A stretch of DNA of 64,000 bases from Sanderia malayensis (Eukaryota; Cnidaria; Scyphozoa; Semaeostomeae; Pelagiidae), in the NCBI GenBank assembly GCA_013076295.1, contig RQOL01000863.1, positions 2,670,180 to 2,734,179 of the forward strand, given 5' to 3'. The position numbers and the translations under genes are program-made. Within the stretch, counting starts at the first letter, position 1. Every line of letters begins with the position of its first letter. Under the pieces are notes generated by a model. That model saw nothing but the letters and a program-made list of their open reading frames with translations, did no database searches and was not told where the DNA came from. This document shows, one piece after another, positions 46,084 to 60,600 of the stretch.

Positions 46084-49000
46084 ATGGTGTCGTCCAAATT
46101 ATCAATTTGGGATTATGTGATATTTTCGTTGATGCTGGTTTTATCGAGTGCCATTGGCCTGTATTATGGCCTGAGAAGAAAGCAGCAGACAACTCGAGAA
46201 TATCTTACAGCTGGTGGAAGTATGCACTGGTTTCCTATATCAATATCTCTTCTTGCATCGTTTGTTTCGGCTGTTGGTCTGCTTGGCCTCCCGGCAGAGA
46301 TATATACATTTGGAATTCAACATTTTCTCACTGGAATTGGGTTTGCACTCATCATGTTATTGTCTGCATGGATCTACGCACCCATTTTTTACAGAACAAA
46401 AGTTACAAGTGCTAACGAGGTTTGTATACCGTGAATCTTTCCCAGGGGCTTATTTTAAGGTTTTAGCATTTTTTTAAATGCCTATCTCAAGAAAATACAT
46501 AACTCTTTTTATATTTACTGCCATCAAGAACCAAGATATACTGGAACTATTTCAAGCCATTTTACTCACTCTTTCTGCGGCTTTTCCTTCAGTTATTGTG
46601 CCCTATTTGAAAAATTGATTGTGCATTGAATGCTCTGAGAATTATGATTATATCTCTTTGTCATTTTTGCATTATTTTATTATATTTCTTGATTCGGTTC
46701 AGCAGAGCGCTGAAAAACGAAATTCAGCAATTTGCATTGCCAAAAGCTATTTTGCCACCCCCCATCACCAACCCAGTGAAGTTGAAAAGCACATGGGCCA
46801 AAGAAAGTTTTTACTGTATCCCGGATGTTGTGACAAAAATAGAGATCACAACATCTGGGATACGGTAACCAAACCATCTTCCCATGCAAATGCTGAAATT
46901 GTTTGTTTACCAGCGCTCGACCATCATCAAATTACATAGAAAAATAATGCGAAATTGATACGAAATATTTGTCATTGTTCGGGGTGACGTAATTACAATT
47001 GTTTTCAAACAAAGCCACTAATTCATAGACTTGTTGATAAGCAACGGATGGACGTAATTGTTATTTTATTATTTGTATTTCAGTATTTGGAGAGACGTTT
47101 TGGCGTTTTTGTGCGGATGATTGGTTGCTTTTTGTTCATTACTCAATACGTAAGTTTTATGTTACTATGTAAATTGGGGAATGGAGTGAAGAAATGGAAT
47201 GTGGAATGGGACCAGGGAATTTGATCAGGGAATGGATTGTTTTAACGATCGCCAACAACCGAATTTTAAAACAATAAATACTGCACAAATATTTATCATT
47301 TCATTCAATAAATATTACACAAATATGCCCAATTTGAGATCTATCAGCAATAGTTCTTGACAAGTATACAAATGAGTTGACCATCACTTGTCGAGATCTA
47401 TCGCTCTGTAATTGACCCGCCTTCAGAAAGCTGGCGTCTCTATCCTGGCTTTCGATCTGAGTGGAACAGCGAACTTTATCTAAAGTTGAGTAACTTTCAT
47501 TTTTCAATAAACCTTGTATCAAGTGAAGGGTTTTGTGGCAAAATATCTGGCAAATAACATGATACGACATGATGTCATTCCCCCGTTCCACTCCTTCATT
47601 ACTTTCCCCAACAGCCACTTTGAAATTATGGAAAGGAGAAGTGCCGAACAGTGTAAACATATATAACAATGCTAATCAAACTCATTTTTCTTATAGTTAC
47701 TTTATCTCTCAGTGGCTATCTATGCTCCAAGTCTTGCATTGGAGGCTGGTATGCGGTAGATTCTTCCTCCATTCCAAACATTTACCCTTTTTAAATTTTA
47801 AATCATTGTATACTTAAACCTATCATTTATTTTTTCTCTAGTTGCTGGTGTTCCAATGACTGCCACAATTATTATCACTGGCTGTGTCTGTACGTTTTAT
47901 ACAACCCTGGTCAGTACATATCATCACATCGATTCATGTCTTGGCCTGAGCTGCCCACAAGTCAAAGAATTCCATCAACCAACATTTCTTTAGATGTAAA
48001 ATTTATAGAATGGTTTTATTCATGAGACGCCCTATTTATTTCATAGGGTGGAATGAGAGCTGTTGTTTGGACAGACGTTTTGCAAACTGGTTTTATGATG
48101 CTTGGTATAACTATAGTTGCTGTTTTTGGAACAATAGAAGTGGGTGGTATTAAGAATGTCTTTCAAAAAGCGAAACAGGGCCAACGTCTTGACCTCTTTG
48201 AGTAAGTATCTATCCATAGTTATTTGGTTATATTATCCTAATCCTATTGTCCTATTGTAATCCTATTGTAATGCTTTTAAAGAAGTAGTTTTTAGGGATT
48301 GGCAGGGTGTGCCAATATATATAATACATTATAATATAAACCATAACGTAATAATGTATTAAATTGTATTATTATGTTATTAGCTGCTTCTAGCTACTCT
48401 GGCTAGCTTTGTTTTATTTATTTTTCTCTTTGCGTGCTTTTACGTCCTTGATGAATAATTGTTTCTGTTTCCAATAACACCCGTGTCTATTCTCCTTTAG
48501 TTTCAATCCAGATCCAACAGTAAGGAACACGTTTTGGTCCCTGACACTTGGTGCTACTTTGGCGATGATCTCTAACTGGACCACATCACAAGTTTGCGTT
48601 CAAAGATTCCTGTCTGCTTCTTCTCTGAAAAGCGTCAAAATGTAAGCAAATTCAAGTTTTATTTTAGCAATCTAAGTAACAGTAAGACATTAAACAATAA
48701 CTTATACGAGAATGAAATCTAATTGTTTTAATTTGCAATAGTTCTTGCCTTATGTTGATATAACTTGTCGTAATTGTTTATTTCGTGTAGATCACTATAT
48801 TTAAACGCCTTTTTGATGACATTTGTTCTACTTTGCTGCTCTTTTGCTGGTTTGGTAATGTACGCAGTTTATGGCCATTGCGATCCAAGGACAATGAAAG
48901 AAATTAAAAGCAATGACCAGGTATATTCATAGCTTTATCTTTTTCTTATGCTATTGTGCCGTTGACAACACCACCAACAGCAGCGGGCCAATGACGTTAC

Positions 49001-52000
49001 AGCTATGTGATCATGTGACAAATCTACATGTCTATCTTGAATATGTTTGTGTTTGTCTTTACGGTGATTGTCATGGTAAGAATAGATGTTTCCCCATTGG
49101 TTGAATATAGGTTATTTTGTGTTTACATTGAATTTGTTTGATCTCTTTAGATTATTCCATATTTCGTTATTAAGAAACTGTCCCATATGCCAGGAATTGC
49201 TGGAATATACACAGCATGTTTGTTTAGTGGTGCTTTAAGGTTCGTATTTTTATGTTTTCTCAATGTATTCCATCTTCGTTTATTCATAATGCAGTTTCAT
49301 TTTCCATGATCCTTATTTTTTCTGTTGCATTTTTACGTTTAATCATAGCTTGCATCGCATCCTGGGACATTTGTATTCATAATGTGCAATGCACCTTGGG
49401 ACCTTTGTATTCTTATCATGCATTGCATCTTTTTCTCAGTACAATATCTTCTGGCCTGAACTCATTGACAGCTGTGACAGTTGAAGATATCATAAGACGA
49501 GCATTTCCCAGAATGACGGATAGGAAAGCCACCATTATATCCAAAATAACAGGTCTTCCCTCGACGTCTTACTTTTTCTCTCTATCTCTATCTCTTGCTG
49601 AGTTTTATCAGTAATTAATAATATAGCATATGCGTATTACTTTCGTAATTTAATGTGCAGTTTGCTAAAACTCTTTTTTAATTTTTTCTTTCAAGCCTGC
49701 ATTTATGGTTTGGTGATAATTTCATTGTCCTTCGTTGTATCTAGTGTTGGTTCAATGATATTGCAGGTTTGAACTCTTACATATCTTATTTATGTGTAAT
49801 TATCCGTCTAACGAATGCTGTGGCACGAAGCTCAGAATAACAGAAAATTCCTCTGTCCTTCTCTTATCGACGTTTTTTACTTTATAAATCGAATACTGTA
49901 TCTTGATGATATTATGTTTATGTGTCAAATTAACCAATTATTTTTTATCCAAGTACGACTTGCATCATCTATTGTTTATCATTTCTTTTATTTTATAGCT
50001 TTTTCTACTTTATTTTGTTTTTTAAATTTAATTGCAAGTATACAATAAATAGAGATTCTGATTTTTGTTACAGCTTGCATTTCTCATATCTGGCGTAGTT
50101 GGCACTCCAAATTTCGCCATGTTTACCCTCGGTATGATGGTGCCGAAGGCAAATTCCAAGGTATATTTTCGACTTCACAAACATCTTGAAATTTCCTTAA
50201 TGAACTCCAGCTTTTAAAGATTAATAACATATACGTATAACACAACTTACAGCTACACACAAGGACAAGTGGATAGAGTACGTTTCATTTCAATGTTGTT
50301 TTGAATGATATTTTTGTTACTTTAGGGTGCCTCTATCGGATTGTTTTTTGGCCTAACGTTCACAGCCTGGATCGGAATTGGAGCGGTTATTTATCCACCG
50401 AACAAAAATCCGTTACCAATTTCGATATCGCAATGTTTGGCTGTCAATGCAACTGTATCACCCGTCGTATTCAAAGGATACGAGTAAGATCTCATTGCTT
50501 AGCTATCACTGCTTTTGTTTTTAATGTTCATACCGTATTTCCTCGATTAAACGCCCCCCCTCGATTAAACGCCCCCCCTCGATTAAACGCCCCCCTCGAA
50601 TAAACGCCCCCTTATGCTGCAAGCTTTTGTAATAAACGCCCCCCTCGATTAAACGCCCCCTCTTTGTGCAAAACCATGGCGACTTTCATTTTCTACGTTG
50701 TTACTCGATAAAACAAGGCTCAACTAAACCATTTCCTATTTTTCTGGACCAAGTGACAGAGCCTGTGATCTTGTACTTTCTAATAAACGCCCCCCCTCGA
50801 ATAATGGCCCCCCTCGATTAGGCGCCCCCTCAAAAAGTGCCGAGATTAATAAACGCCCCGGGGCGTTTAATCGAGGAAATACGGTATGTATTGAAACTCT
50901 GCTTGAGTGAGCATGAGCAAATGAAACCGGTCTTGGAAAGCTAACTTTTCTGCAATAGAGTCAAATCTGCATAGCTCGAACTTGTGTAGTTCGAACTCTA
51001 TCTAATTCGAACGAAATTCTCCGTCCCTTCAAGGATCACTAATGAACCAACTAATGAACCAACTCTTATTAAACAAACCTCTGTAATTCAAACTTTTTGT
51101 AATTCGAACATTTTCACGCTTCCCCAGGGTGTTCGAATTAGACAGAGTTGACTGTACTTATTTTGTTGTTTGTAGATGTATAAACAACAAAATAAGTAAA
51201 TTCAGTATTATATTTACTTTGTAGCTTTGGATTGGCCAAGTTGTACAGTGTCTCACAATATTGGTATGGTTGGATTGGAGCTGGAACGACGTTTTTAGTC
51301 GGATGGATTGCTTCTTTGATTTTCCGTACGTTATAGCTATATAGATATAACTTGAACTTCTGAAAAGTTGCTCGACATTACCAACATAACATATTTACAG
51401 CTCTTGATAATCTATTAATGCTTTGCGCCTAAACAGACAATGAATGTGATAAACCAGACCCAATTTTGTTGTTCGATGTGAAGATGGAGCTCTTGGCACT
51501 ACTTCCAAGAAAATGGAGACCGAAAAAATCAGCAGAGGTTTTAGTAATGACCGATATGAACGGAGATGAAGAAGTTAATGAGGTTTCTTAGCTTTATGTT
51601 CTCTATTTTCAAAATTCTCTTCTTCTATACATAGTTATCTTCTTTAGAAAACTACAGTCAAATCTGCATAGTTTGAACTTGTGTAATTCGAACTCTATCT
51701 AATTCGAACGAAATTCTCTGTCCCTTCAAGGATCACTAATGAACAAATTTTTATAAAACAAGCCTCTATAATTCAAATTTTTTGTAATTCGAACATTTTC
51801 ACACTTCCCCAGGGTGTTCGAATTAGACAGAGTTGACTGTATGTATATTTATGAGTTGTGACCAGAATAAACAAGGCAAAAAGCTAGAAATGGTCGTAAA
51901 ATTAGTCTTAACTTTTAATTCACGAGGTTACTGAGTTTTAAACTTTGTTTGAAAAAGTTTGCAGTAGCTAGGTTGATTTGTACCACCGAATTAGCACCAT

Positions 52001-52165
52001 ATAGAATTAAAATGTTCGCAGAATATTCTTAGCAGCATAACAATGTAAATATGAGTATATAACAAAGACGTTGATTTTTGTTTCGAATTTCAGAACACGA
52101 ATATCAATATGAAAGAAGCAATGAACCTAGATGACAAGCAAGTGTTAGAAGAAACACGATATTAG
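46084..52165 (+). CDS. SLC5-family sodium-coupled solute transporter (SMCT/SMVT-like)
   Basis: Plasma-membrane Na+ symporter of the SLC5A8/A12/A6 branch (monocarboxylates or vitamins). Fifteen exons: 46084-46419, 47084-47149, 47697-47748, 47842-47909, 48047-48201, 48501-48641, 48791-48920, 49151-49239, 49440-49552, 49696-49766, 50074-50160, 50326-50483, 51225-51325, 51437-51582, 52094-52165, giving 594 aa. Many hydrophobic helices. Signature segments are WDYVIFSLMLVLSSAIGLYY, EYLERRFG, GGMRAVVWTDVLQTGFMMLG, STISSGLNSLTAVTVEDI (Na+-binding helix 8 type), GTPNFAMFTLGMMVPKANS and IGAVIYPP. The last exon is a short polar tail. The substrate cannot be told from sequence, as the branch is mixed. 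Introns carry four inverted-repeat elements or hairpins. Confidence 0.93.
46816..46863. repeat. Hairpin: 18-bp arms, 12-nt loop
   Basis: GTATCCCGGATGTTGTGA and TCACAACATCTGGGATAC are inverted with one mismatch. It lies in intron 1 of the SLC5-like gene. Confidence 0.85.
50531..50886. mobile_element. 356-bp palindromic MITE with CGATTAAACGCCCC arrays
   Basis: ACCGTATTTCCTCGATTAAA at the left returns exactly inverted at the right, with TA on both outer ends. The interior is short direct repeats of CTCGATTAAACGCCCCC. It lies in an SLC5-like intron. A relative fragment is at 42625-42712. Confidence 0.8.
50958..51154. mobile_element. MITE family copy A, TA duplication
   Basis: About 197 bp beginning GAGTCAAATCTGCATAGCTC and ending ATTAGACAGAGTTGACTG, flanked by TA. 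It carries repeated AATTCGAAC motifs and lies in the intron before exon 13 of the SLC5-like gene. Confidence 0.8.
51655..51839. mobile_element. MITE family copy B, TA duplication
   Basis: Begins CAGTCAAATCTGCATAGTTT and ends AGACAGAGTTGACTG, flanked by TA. It is highly similar to copy A, in the same orientation, and lies in the intron before the last exon. An internal segment of copy A is absent here. Confidence 0.85.
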
Positions 52166-53170
52166 CCCTATCAATGTAATGCCACATTTCCAGCCATATA
52201 AGTGAGCTCTGTTTTTAATTTTCTTTTTTTTATCTATAGTTCTCTTTGAAAATCTAGAATTTTTTTATTTTTGATGCAATCCTAGAATTTTTAATATGAA
52301 TTATTTTTATACAATACTTGCAGGACAACAGTTGACTTTCTTGCAAGATCTTCCAAGAATATATATATTTTTTTAAAATATACTTTTCCGTTGATAATGG
52401 TTATTACTGACAGGTGGAAGTGGCGGCATAAAGTTACGGTCAATTGCTGAAATTGTTATTTGAACAGATTTATAAAGTTTTGAAACAGAGAAAGATAAAT
52501 GTGTTTACGAAAGCTTGTGGTTGCATTCTAAAAGCAAAATGTCCATAATTGAATGCTTATTTGGATGCCTTTGCCTACGGTTTTTTTTACCCAGTTTAGT
52601 GGCAACAATGATTAATGAGGATTATGATTATTTCATGTGCTAAAGTAATTGTTCAAACACCTGCAGATGCTTAAATCACTTTGAAAAAATTCAGAAAATG
52701 GTTGAAGCTAGATTTTGTGAACTGCTTTGGAAAGAAACACTTTCCTGAACTGGTTGGGAAACCACGATTGACTATGGAAAACTTTGGAATGTAACACATT
52801 GATATAAAAAGTAGCACATTAATTTGGAAAGAAACACCTGACTTTGGAAAGAAACACCTGACTTTGGAAAAAACACCTGACTTTGGAAAGAAACACCTGA
52901 TTTTTGAAGGAAATACCTTCTCGAGCTGCTTGGGAAAAGCACCTTATTTCGGAAATAATCACATTGCTTTGAATTGGAAAGTAACACATTACCTTGGATT
53001 GAAACACTTTACTTTGGATAGAAACACTTTGGAATGACACCTTTTTGAGCTGTTTTGGATAAATGAGCAACTTCTTGAACTGCTTTGTAAAGAAGCACTT
53101 TCTCAACTTAAGGCCATCTTCACTGGAAGGAAGAATACTGTGAGCGCACCATTCTTCATGAACTACAAAT
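52166..53170. other. SLC5-like 3' region and GPCR upstream region
   Basis: Probably the transporter 3'UTR, then a degenerate minisatellite (52724-53105) reaching to 65 bases before the GPCR start codon. No TATA box was recognised. Confidence 0.5.
52724..53105. repeat. Degenerate minisatellite, TTTGGAAAGAAACACCTGAC units
   Basis: Units of about 20 bp are nearly perfect at 52838-52900 and decay outward. Antisense frames such as SKVRCFFQSQVF are repeat artefacts. Confidence 0.85.
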
Positions 53171-54028
53171 ATGTCCCATCCAACCGTCGAGTTGGTTCAT
53201 CATATTTCGGTGATCATACTCGGTGTGTTGGGGTTTTCAGGAAGCACTGCACAACTAGTTGTCTTTTGCCGTTCCAAGAAACCAAAACGTCCATTTGACA
53301 TAACAATGACAAGCCTGCGCGTTGCTGATATTTTCCTGTCAGTGCTGAGCATTGTTGATGGTGTAGTTTTCTTTATTGAAACGCACGATCACAAGAGTCT
53401 GTTCTCTTCAGTGTACCTCTTTGGCTTGCATTTCGTAATGGGATCAATGATTTTTCACATGTTATTCATCGCACTGGAGAGGCTGGTCGCTGTTCGGCTA
53501 CCGATGAAATTCCAGCAACTCATTACAATTAGAAGAAGCATAACGTTTCTCATCGTTTCCTGGTTCCTATCGATCGGCATTGCCATACTTGAGGACAGGG
53601 ACTTTTTTAACTTCGGATTCAGTGTGATTTTCAACTACAGCATCTTTGCATCTGGGCTAATAGCTGTTATCATGTACTCTGCTATTTGCTACTTCGAGAG
53701 AAAGAACCAAGTTGCTGTGGCTGTCGGGCCATCTCAAACATCACCTAATCGACACAATCGTGGTCTTGTGATTCACTCTGTGGTTGTGACGATGTCATTT
53801 ATGCTTTGCACATTCCCGTATGCCATTCTGACATTGAAGAGCCTCGAACAAACGTACCCTGAAACTATTACTCAAATTCTCTTGCCAGTTCAACCTTGTG
53901 TCAATGCTGCTCTTTTCTTCCTCAAACGATGCAAGATAAAGTGCCCACTCCGTTCAACAGAACAAGCTACAAGTACCACTACTTCACGACTGGCTGCATC
54001 AACGGAAGAAAGGGCAAATGTAGAATAA
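53171..54028 (+). CDS. Orphan class A (rhodopsin-like) GPCR
   Basis: A single-exon, 285-residue seven-helix receptor with a very short N-terminus. TM1 begins about residue 12 (ISVIILGVLGFSGSTAQLVV). TM2 carries LRVADIFLSVLSIVDG, with the usual L-x-x-x-D. TM3 ends FIALERLVAVRLP, where the DRY motif is ERL. TM6 is SVVVTMSFMLCTFPYAIL. TM7 is degenerate: QPCVNAALFFLKRCK replaces NPxxY. A Ser/Thr-rich tail follows. The third intracellular loop is short. The ligand is unknown. Short intronless class A receptors of this kind are common as lineage-specific expansions in marine invertebrates. Confidence 0.88.
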   Translation: MSHPTVELVHHISVIILGVLGFSGSTAQLVVFCRSKKPKRPFDITMTSLRVADIFLSVLSIVDGVVFFIETHDHKSLFSSVYLFGLHFVMGSMIFHMLFIALERLVAVRLPMKFQQLITIRRSITFLIVSWFLSIGIAILEDRDFFNFGFSVIFNYSIFASGLIAVIMYSAICYFERKNQVAVAVGPSQTSPNRHNRGLVIHSVVVTMSFMLCTFPYAILTLKSLEQTYPETITQILLPVQPCVNAALFFLKRCKIKCPLRSTEQATSTTTSRLAASTEERANVE

Positions 54029-54476
54029 TCGCAACGATAATCGCCATGTACCCATATCCACGTATCTATTATCAAAAGTGTGGTGCATTTCAAGAGATGT
54101 ACTAACAGACAGGCTTAACAATAACATCTAAGTGCCAAGCATATGCTAACAACTGAACTTCACACTCCGCAATGCATCACATTTTAACAGCACAACGCCT
54201 CCTCCAGCCAAAAACATTTAATAACAACCCCGGATGTTAATTGAACCACATTGTCACAAAGAGGGACGCAGGAGGCAAGAGACAAGAACATTTCGGTTCA
54301 GTTTTCGTTCTTCATTCATCATCAACTTGAAAGTTACAAAAAAGCAAACAGCACGAAAGTAACATTTAAATGAACGTGACCTTATTTGCAAGGTATCGTA
54401 GTAATTTCATGGAATTTTTCATCATAACTGCTCATGTGAGCTCCTTGTGATAACCGATGATCTTTTTAGCATTTCT
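54029..54476. other. Convergent 3' regions of the GPCR and the aspartic protease
   Basis: Non-coding sequence. No repeats or clear polyadenylation signals were noticed. Confidence 0.4.
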
Positions 54477-57076
<2,600 letters not shown>

Positions 57077-57189
57077 GATTCCGGATAATTCCACTGCAAG
57101 CACAAATAATCGATGATCTGTGTGGAAGACAAAGCGAAGTCTTCTTCTGTTAATCTTCGATGCAAAATGGAAATGAAATGAACGCCTTT

Positions 57190-57197
57190 CTTTATAG
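57190..57197 (-). promoter_or_regulatory. TATA box of the aspartic protease gene
   Basis: On the minus strand it reads CTATAAAG, 114 bases upstream of the start codon at 57076. This predicts a start near 57160. Confidence 0.6.
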
Positions 57198-57646
57198 CTG
57201 TATCCTAAGTGATCACGTGAATATAGTTTTCCCTACTTTTGATTGGCTTAATGTTAGAAAATTCCCACGTTGATTGGTCAACGCGATCAATTAGATATAT
57301 TGGTCTTCTGTGAAAAGTTCCTCATGAGGTCTGCACAAGATAAAAAATATGATGATTTATTTATTTATGTCGAAATATCTTTTTATTGCACAAGAGTTCA
57401 GTTGTTTCATCTTTCTGAGATCACGCGAGAGTCTTGTGACCCAAGGCTGGGTCACCTGCGCCAAAAGTTCTCGGAACACCAACAACAAATGCCGTTCATG
57501 AAGGTGGGAGGGACTCAGCTACTTTATGCATTAGTCAGGTAAGGTCATTGAGTAAGGAACTCCAGAGTAAAAGAACTGTGGTGAATTGCTCACAGAAAGT
57601 TTAAATTTAAGTAAAAGAATGATGTAATTATGATTATTAGTTGGTG

Positions 57647-60600
57647 ATGGATTCAAGTAGAATCTTAACAATATCAAGAGCCAGTGACTGCCTGTGTGTT
57701 CCAGTGAAAGCTTCCCCAAGATTGAAGGTATCATATATCGCCCCATTACTTCCTTTCAGGCCTTCAATTTGTCTGCTATTTTCACGATTCTCACTGCTTT
57801 TTAATTTGATGGGTCCTAAACTATACATACTTAATGTGTAGTGCCTCGATTTGCATTGCAGTATAACAGTGTCGCAGTTTCATCTTCGGTAATATGTCTT
57901 GGCACCAACACAGGTAGCACTTATGTTTTTGATAGAGAGACGTTCAAATTGATCAAATTTATTTCGAGCAAGGTTAGTAAGGGGCTGTTTCTTTATCTGG
58001 ATGTTTTTATTTTATCCAGCAGTGTATTCTTTTTTATCTCATTTCGGAGTAACATACTTTAATATTTTGTTATGTAAGAAACCTTTTTCCAACAGAGTGG
58101 GTGTGTCGAAATTTTAGAGTTTTCAAAAGATGGCAAACTTCTTGCAATTGCTGATAGGTAATTCATGGATTTCTGTTTGTTTATGTTTGCTGATTTACTG
58201 TTTTCAACTGATCTAACATCGTATGTATTGTGTTAATTTGTAGTAGTGGTATCGTCACTTGTCTTGAAATTGACGAAGAAAAGCATTCTTTCAAGGTATC
58301 ATATACGCAATACCCATTTGCAATGCACGTTTAATGCATAGGTCAAATATACAAAAGTTCTCAGAGATTCTTCTGAATATGGGTCATGAACACGTGGGGT
58401 GTTGTAGAGGTATAATGTTTCGCATCATGTAAATCTGATAATATCTTTTTACAGGTTGTGAAAGAAATAGAGGACCACAGGGGCACCAAATTAACAGCAT
58501 TATGTTGGGATGATGACAGTGCAAGGTTGTTTATTGGAGATGAAAGGGGTGTGGTCACTGCAGTTATCGTTCTTCCATACAAACTGGTAAATCACCATTG
58601 CAATTATTTTTCAGTTATATCCATCACAGTTATATCCACACACCTCTTCTTTTTGTCACAGATATGCTTACCTCATAATACCACTCCTTTGCTTGTTTTT
58701 TCAGGCTGCTGGGAAATTCCTGTCCAAAAGTTCAGTTGAAATTGTCATCAAAGGAGAAGCGCCTATTATACAGCTCGTAAGGCATTTTGTGCTTTGATTT
58801 ATATCTTTTGAGCAACAGAAATTTTAGGGACGCAGTTGCTCACTGTAATAATTGTTGTTTTTGAGATGTTTCTGACTTGTTTTTAATCTTTTTTAGGATT
58901 ATTCAAATGTTAAACTGCTTGTCTCAATGACAACTCGGACATTGTTATGCCTCACAGACAGGTTAGATATAAATAAATTTGCTCTGCATTTTTGCTCTGA
59001 CTTTTCGCTTGAATTGCAAGTTTTCTCAACATCAGCTAAATGCTAATTCCATGTTCCATGTTTTACACAGATCCAAGTATCAACAAGTTGGCTCGAAACC
59101 GAGGTTTATGTTCACTTCAAATACATTTAGCAAATCAATAAGCAACTGTAGTTATTAACTTTGCTAATGATTTCCTGAGGCACTAATCATTTGAATTTTT
59201 TACTTTTGTTTAGAGATGGTCGATTTGGATCCTGCTTCCTTCATTATATTGACTGTGAGTTTCCTGTTATTTATGCAGCAAGACCTGGTTCAAGACTTTG
59301 GGAGGTATTCAACTATCGTTTTATATTTGTTACATATTTACTCTGCAAACCTTACACATTTATCCATAAACCAAACACCTTGGCACCACATGCAAAGCTA
59401 ATATCTTCAGAGTTGTTCTTGGTACTTGCCGTGTTTATTTGAGTTTCCAATAACTTATTCTTGTAGATATGTTTATTTTACTCAACCCTTCCTTGTCCTA
59501 ACAGGTCGACTTCAACGGTCAAGTTCTCGCCACTCATCAGTTTAAATATCTTCTTGCCATTTCCCCAAAGGTGCTGTATGGAAACAGGTATGTCAAACTC
59601 ACTGTAGTTGAATTCATTCAAAGTGAGATACCTTGGCCAATTCCACACTTATGCAAGACTCTGCTCTTTTGTGCTTCAAGTGCCCTACAACTAAGCCGCG
59701 ACTATTCATATAAGTTTGTTGTGTTATATCAAACCTTTTTCTTTCAGCCCATCGTTTTTGCAGGGGAGTGACCATAAATGGAACACACCACAGTCTACAG
59801 CATTTCCTTTTCTGCAACAACTATGGTATAACCAACTTTTTCCACGCTATTCTATATGTATACACACTCTTCTAATCAAGAGATCCAAGATACATAGTTA
59901 AACCTGACAAATGGTTGTTTTCATTTTCTTATAGCAATAGATACATCGTAACATGGTCTGGAAATGGAATGTACATACTTGATCCGAGCCTCGGAAAAGT
60001 TGCTGGATGGTATGACCAAATCAAAGGTAAGAATTAACCCCCCTTCCCCAAGATCTGCAGCAATATCAATCCAATTTGTTTAGCATTTAGCCAACGTGAT
60101 GTTTGAACCTTCATTTAACATGATTGGTGATGAGATTGGTGGAAGATTCAGGTTTTTGTGTGGTCAATCAACTTGTAATTGATCTCTTCGTAGACATAAA
60201 AGACATTTGTTGCTACGGTGAAGCGATTTACGTTCTTTTGAGCAGTGGTGAAGTACTTGAGATGGAGTTTTTGCCCGTTAAGGAGTGTCTAAAAACCCTC
60301 ATTTCCATGCAAGAGTTTCATCAAGCGGCTAAGGTAATGGAAATCATTATCAAAAGAAAAATAGATGAATATAATTCATATAAACATTTAATTGCAAAGA
60401 CCGAAATTCTTTGTAACAGGGTCCACTGTCAAAATAACGCTAATGAGCGAGAGTAGGTTTATTTAATGGTCAATTTATGAGCAATAAGTTTGGAAATTTT
60501 TCATGAAATTTACGCTGGTTTTTTTTTAGAAGAGCACTTCGTAAATAACTATTTCAATTCACCAGGTTACAATAGAATCAAAGGAAGAGATCTTGAACCA

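Noticed and set aside
52772..53106. Minus-strand frames with repeated SKVRCFFQSQVF
   Set aside because: Translation of the minisatellite upstream of the GPCR.
57270..57542. Frame ending GGTQLLYALVR before a gtaagg as the HPS5 first exon
   Set aside because: Its phase does not join the next exon without a stop. The ATG at 57647 gives the family N-terminus in phase. It could still be 5'UTR.
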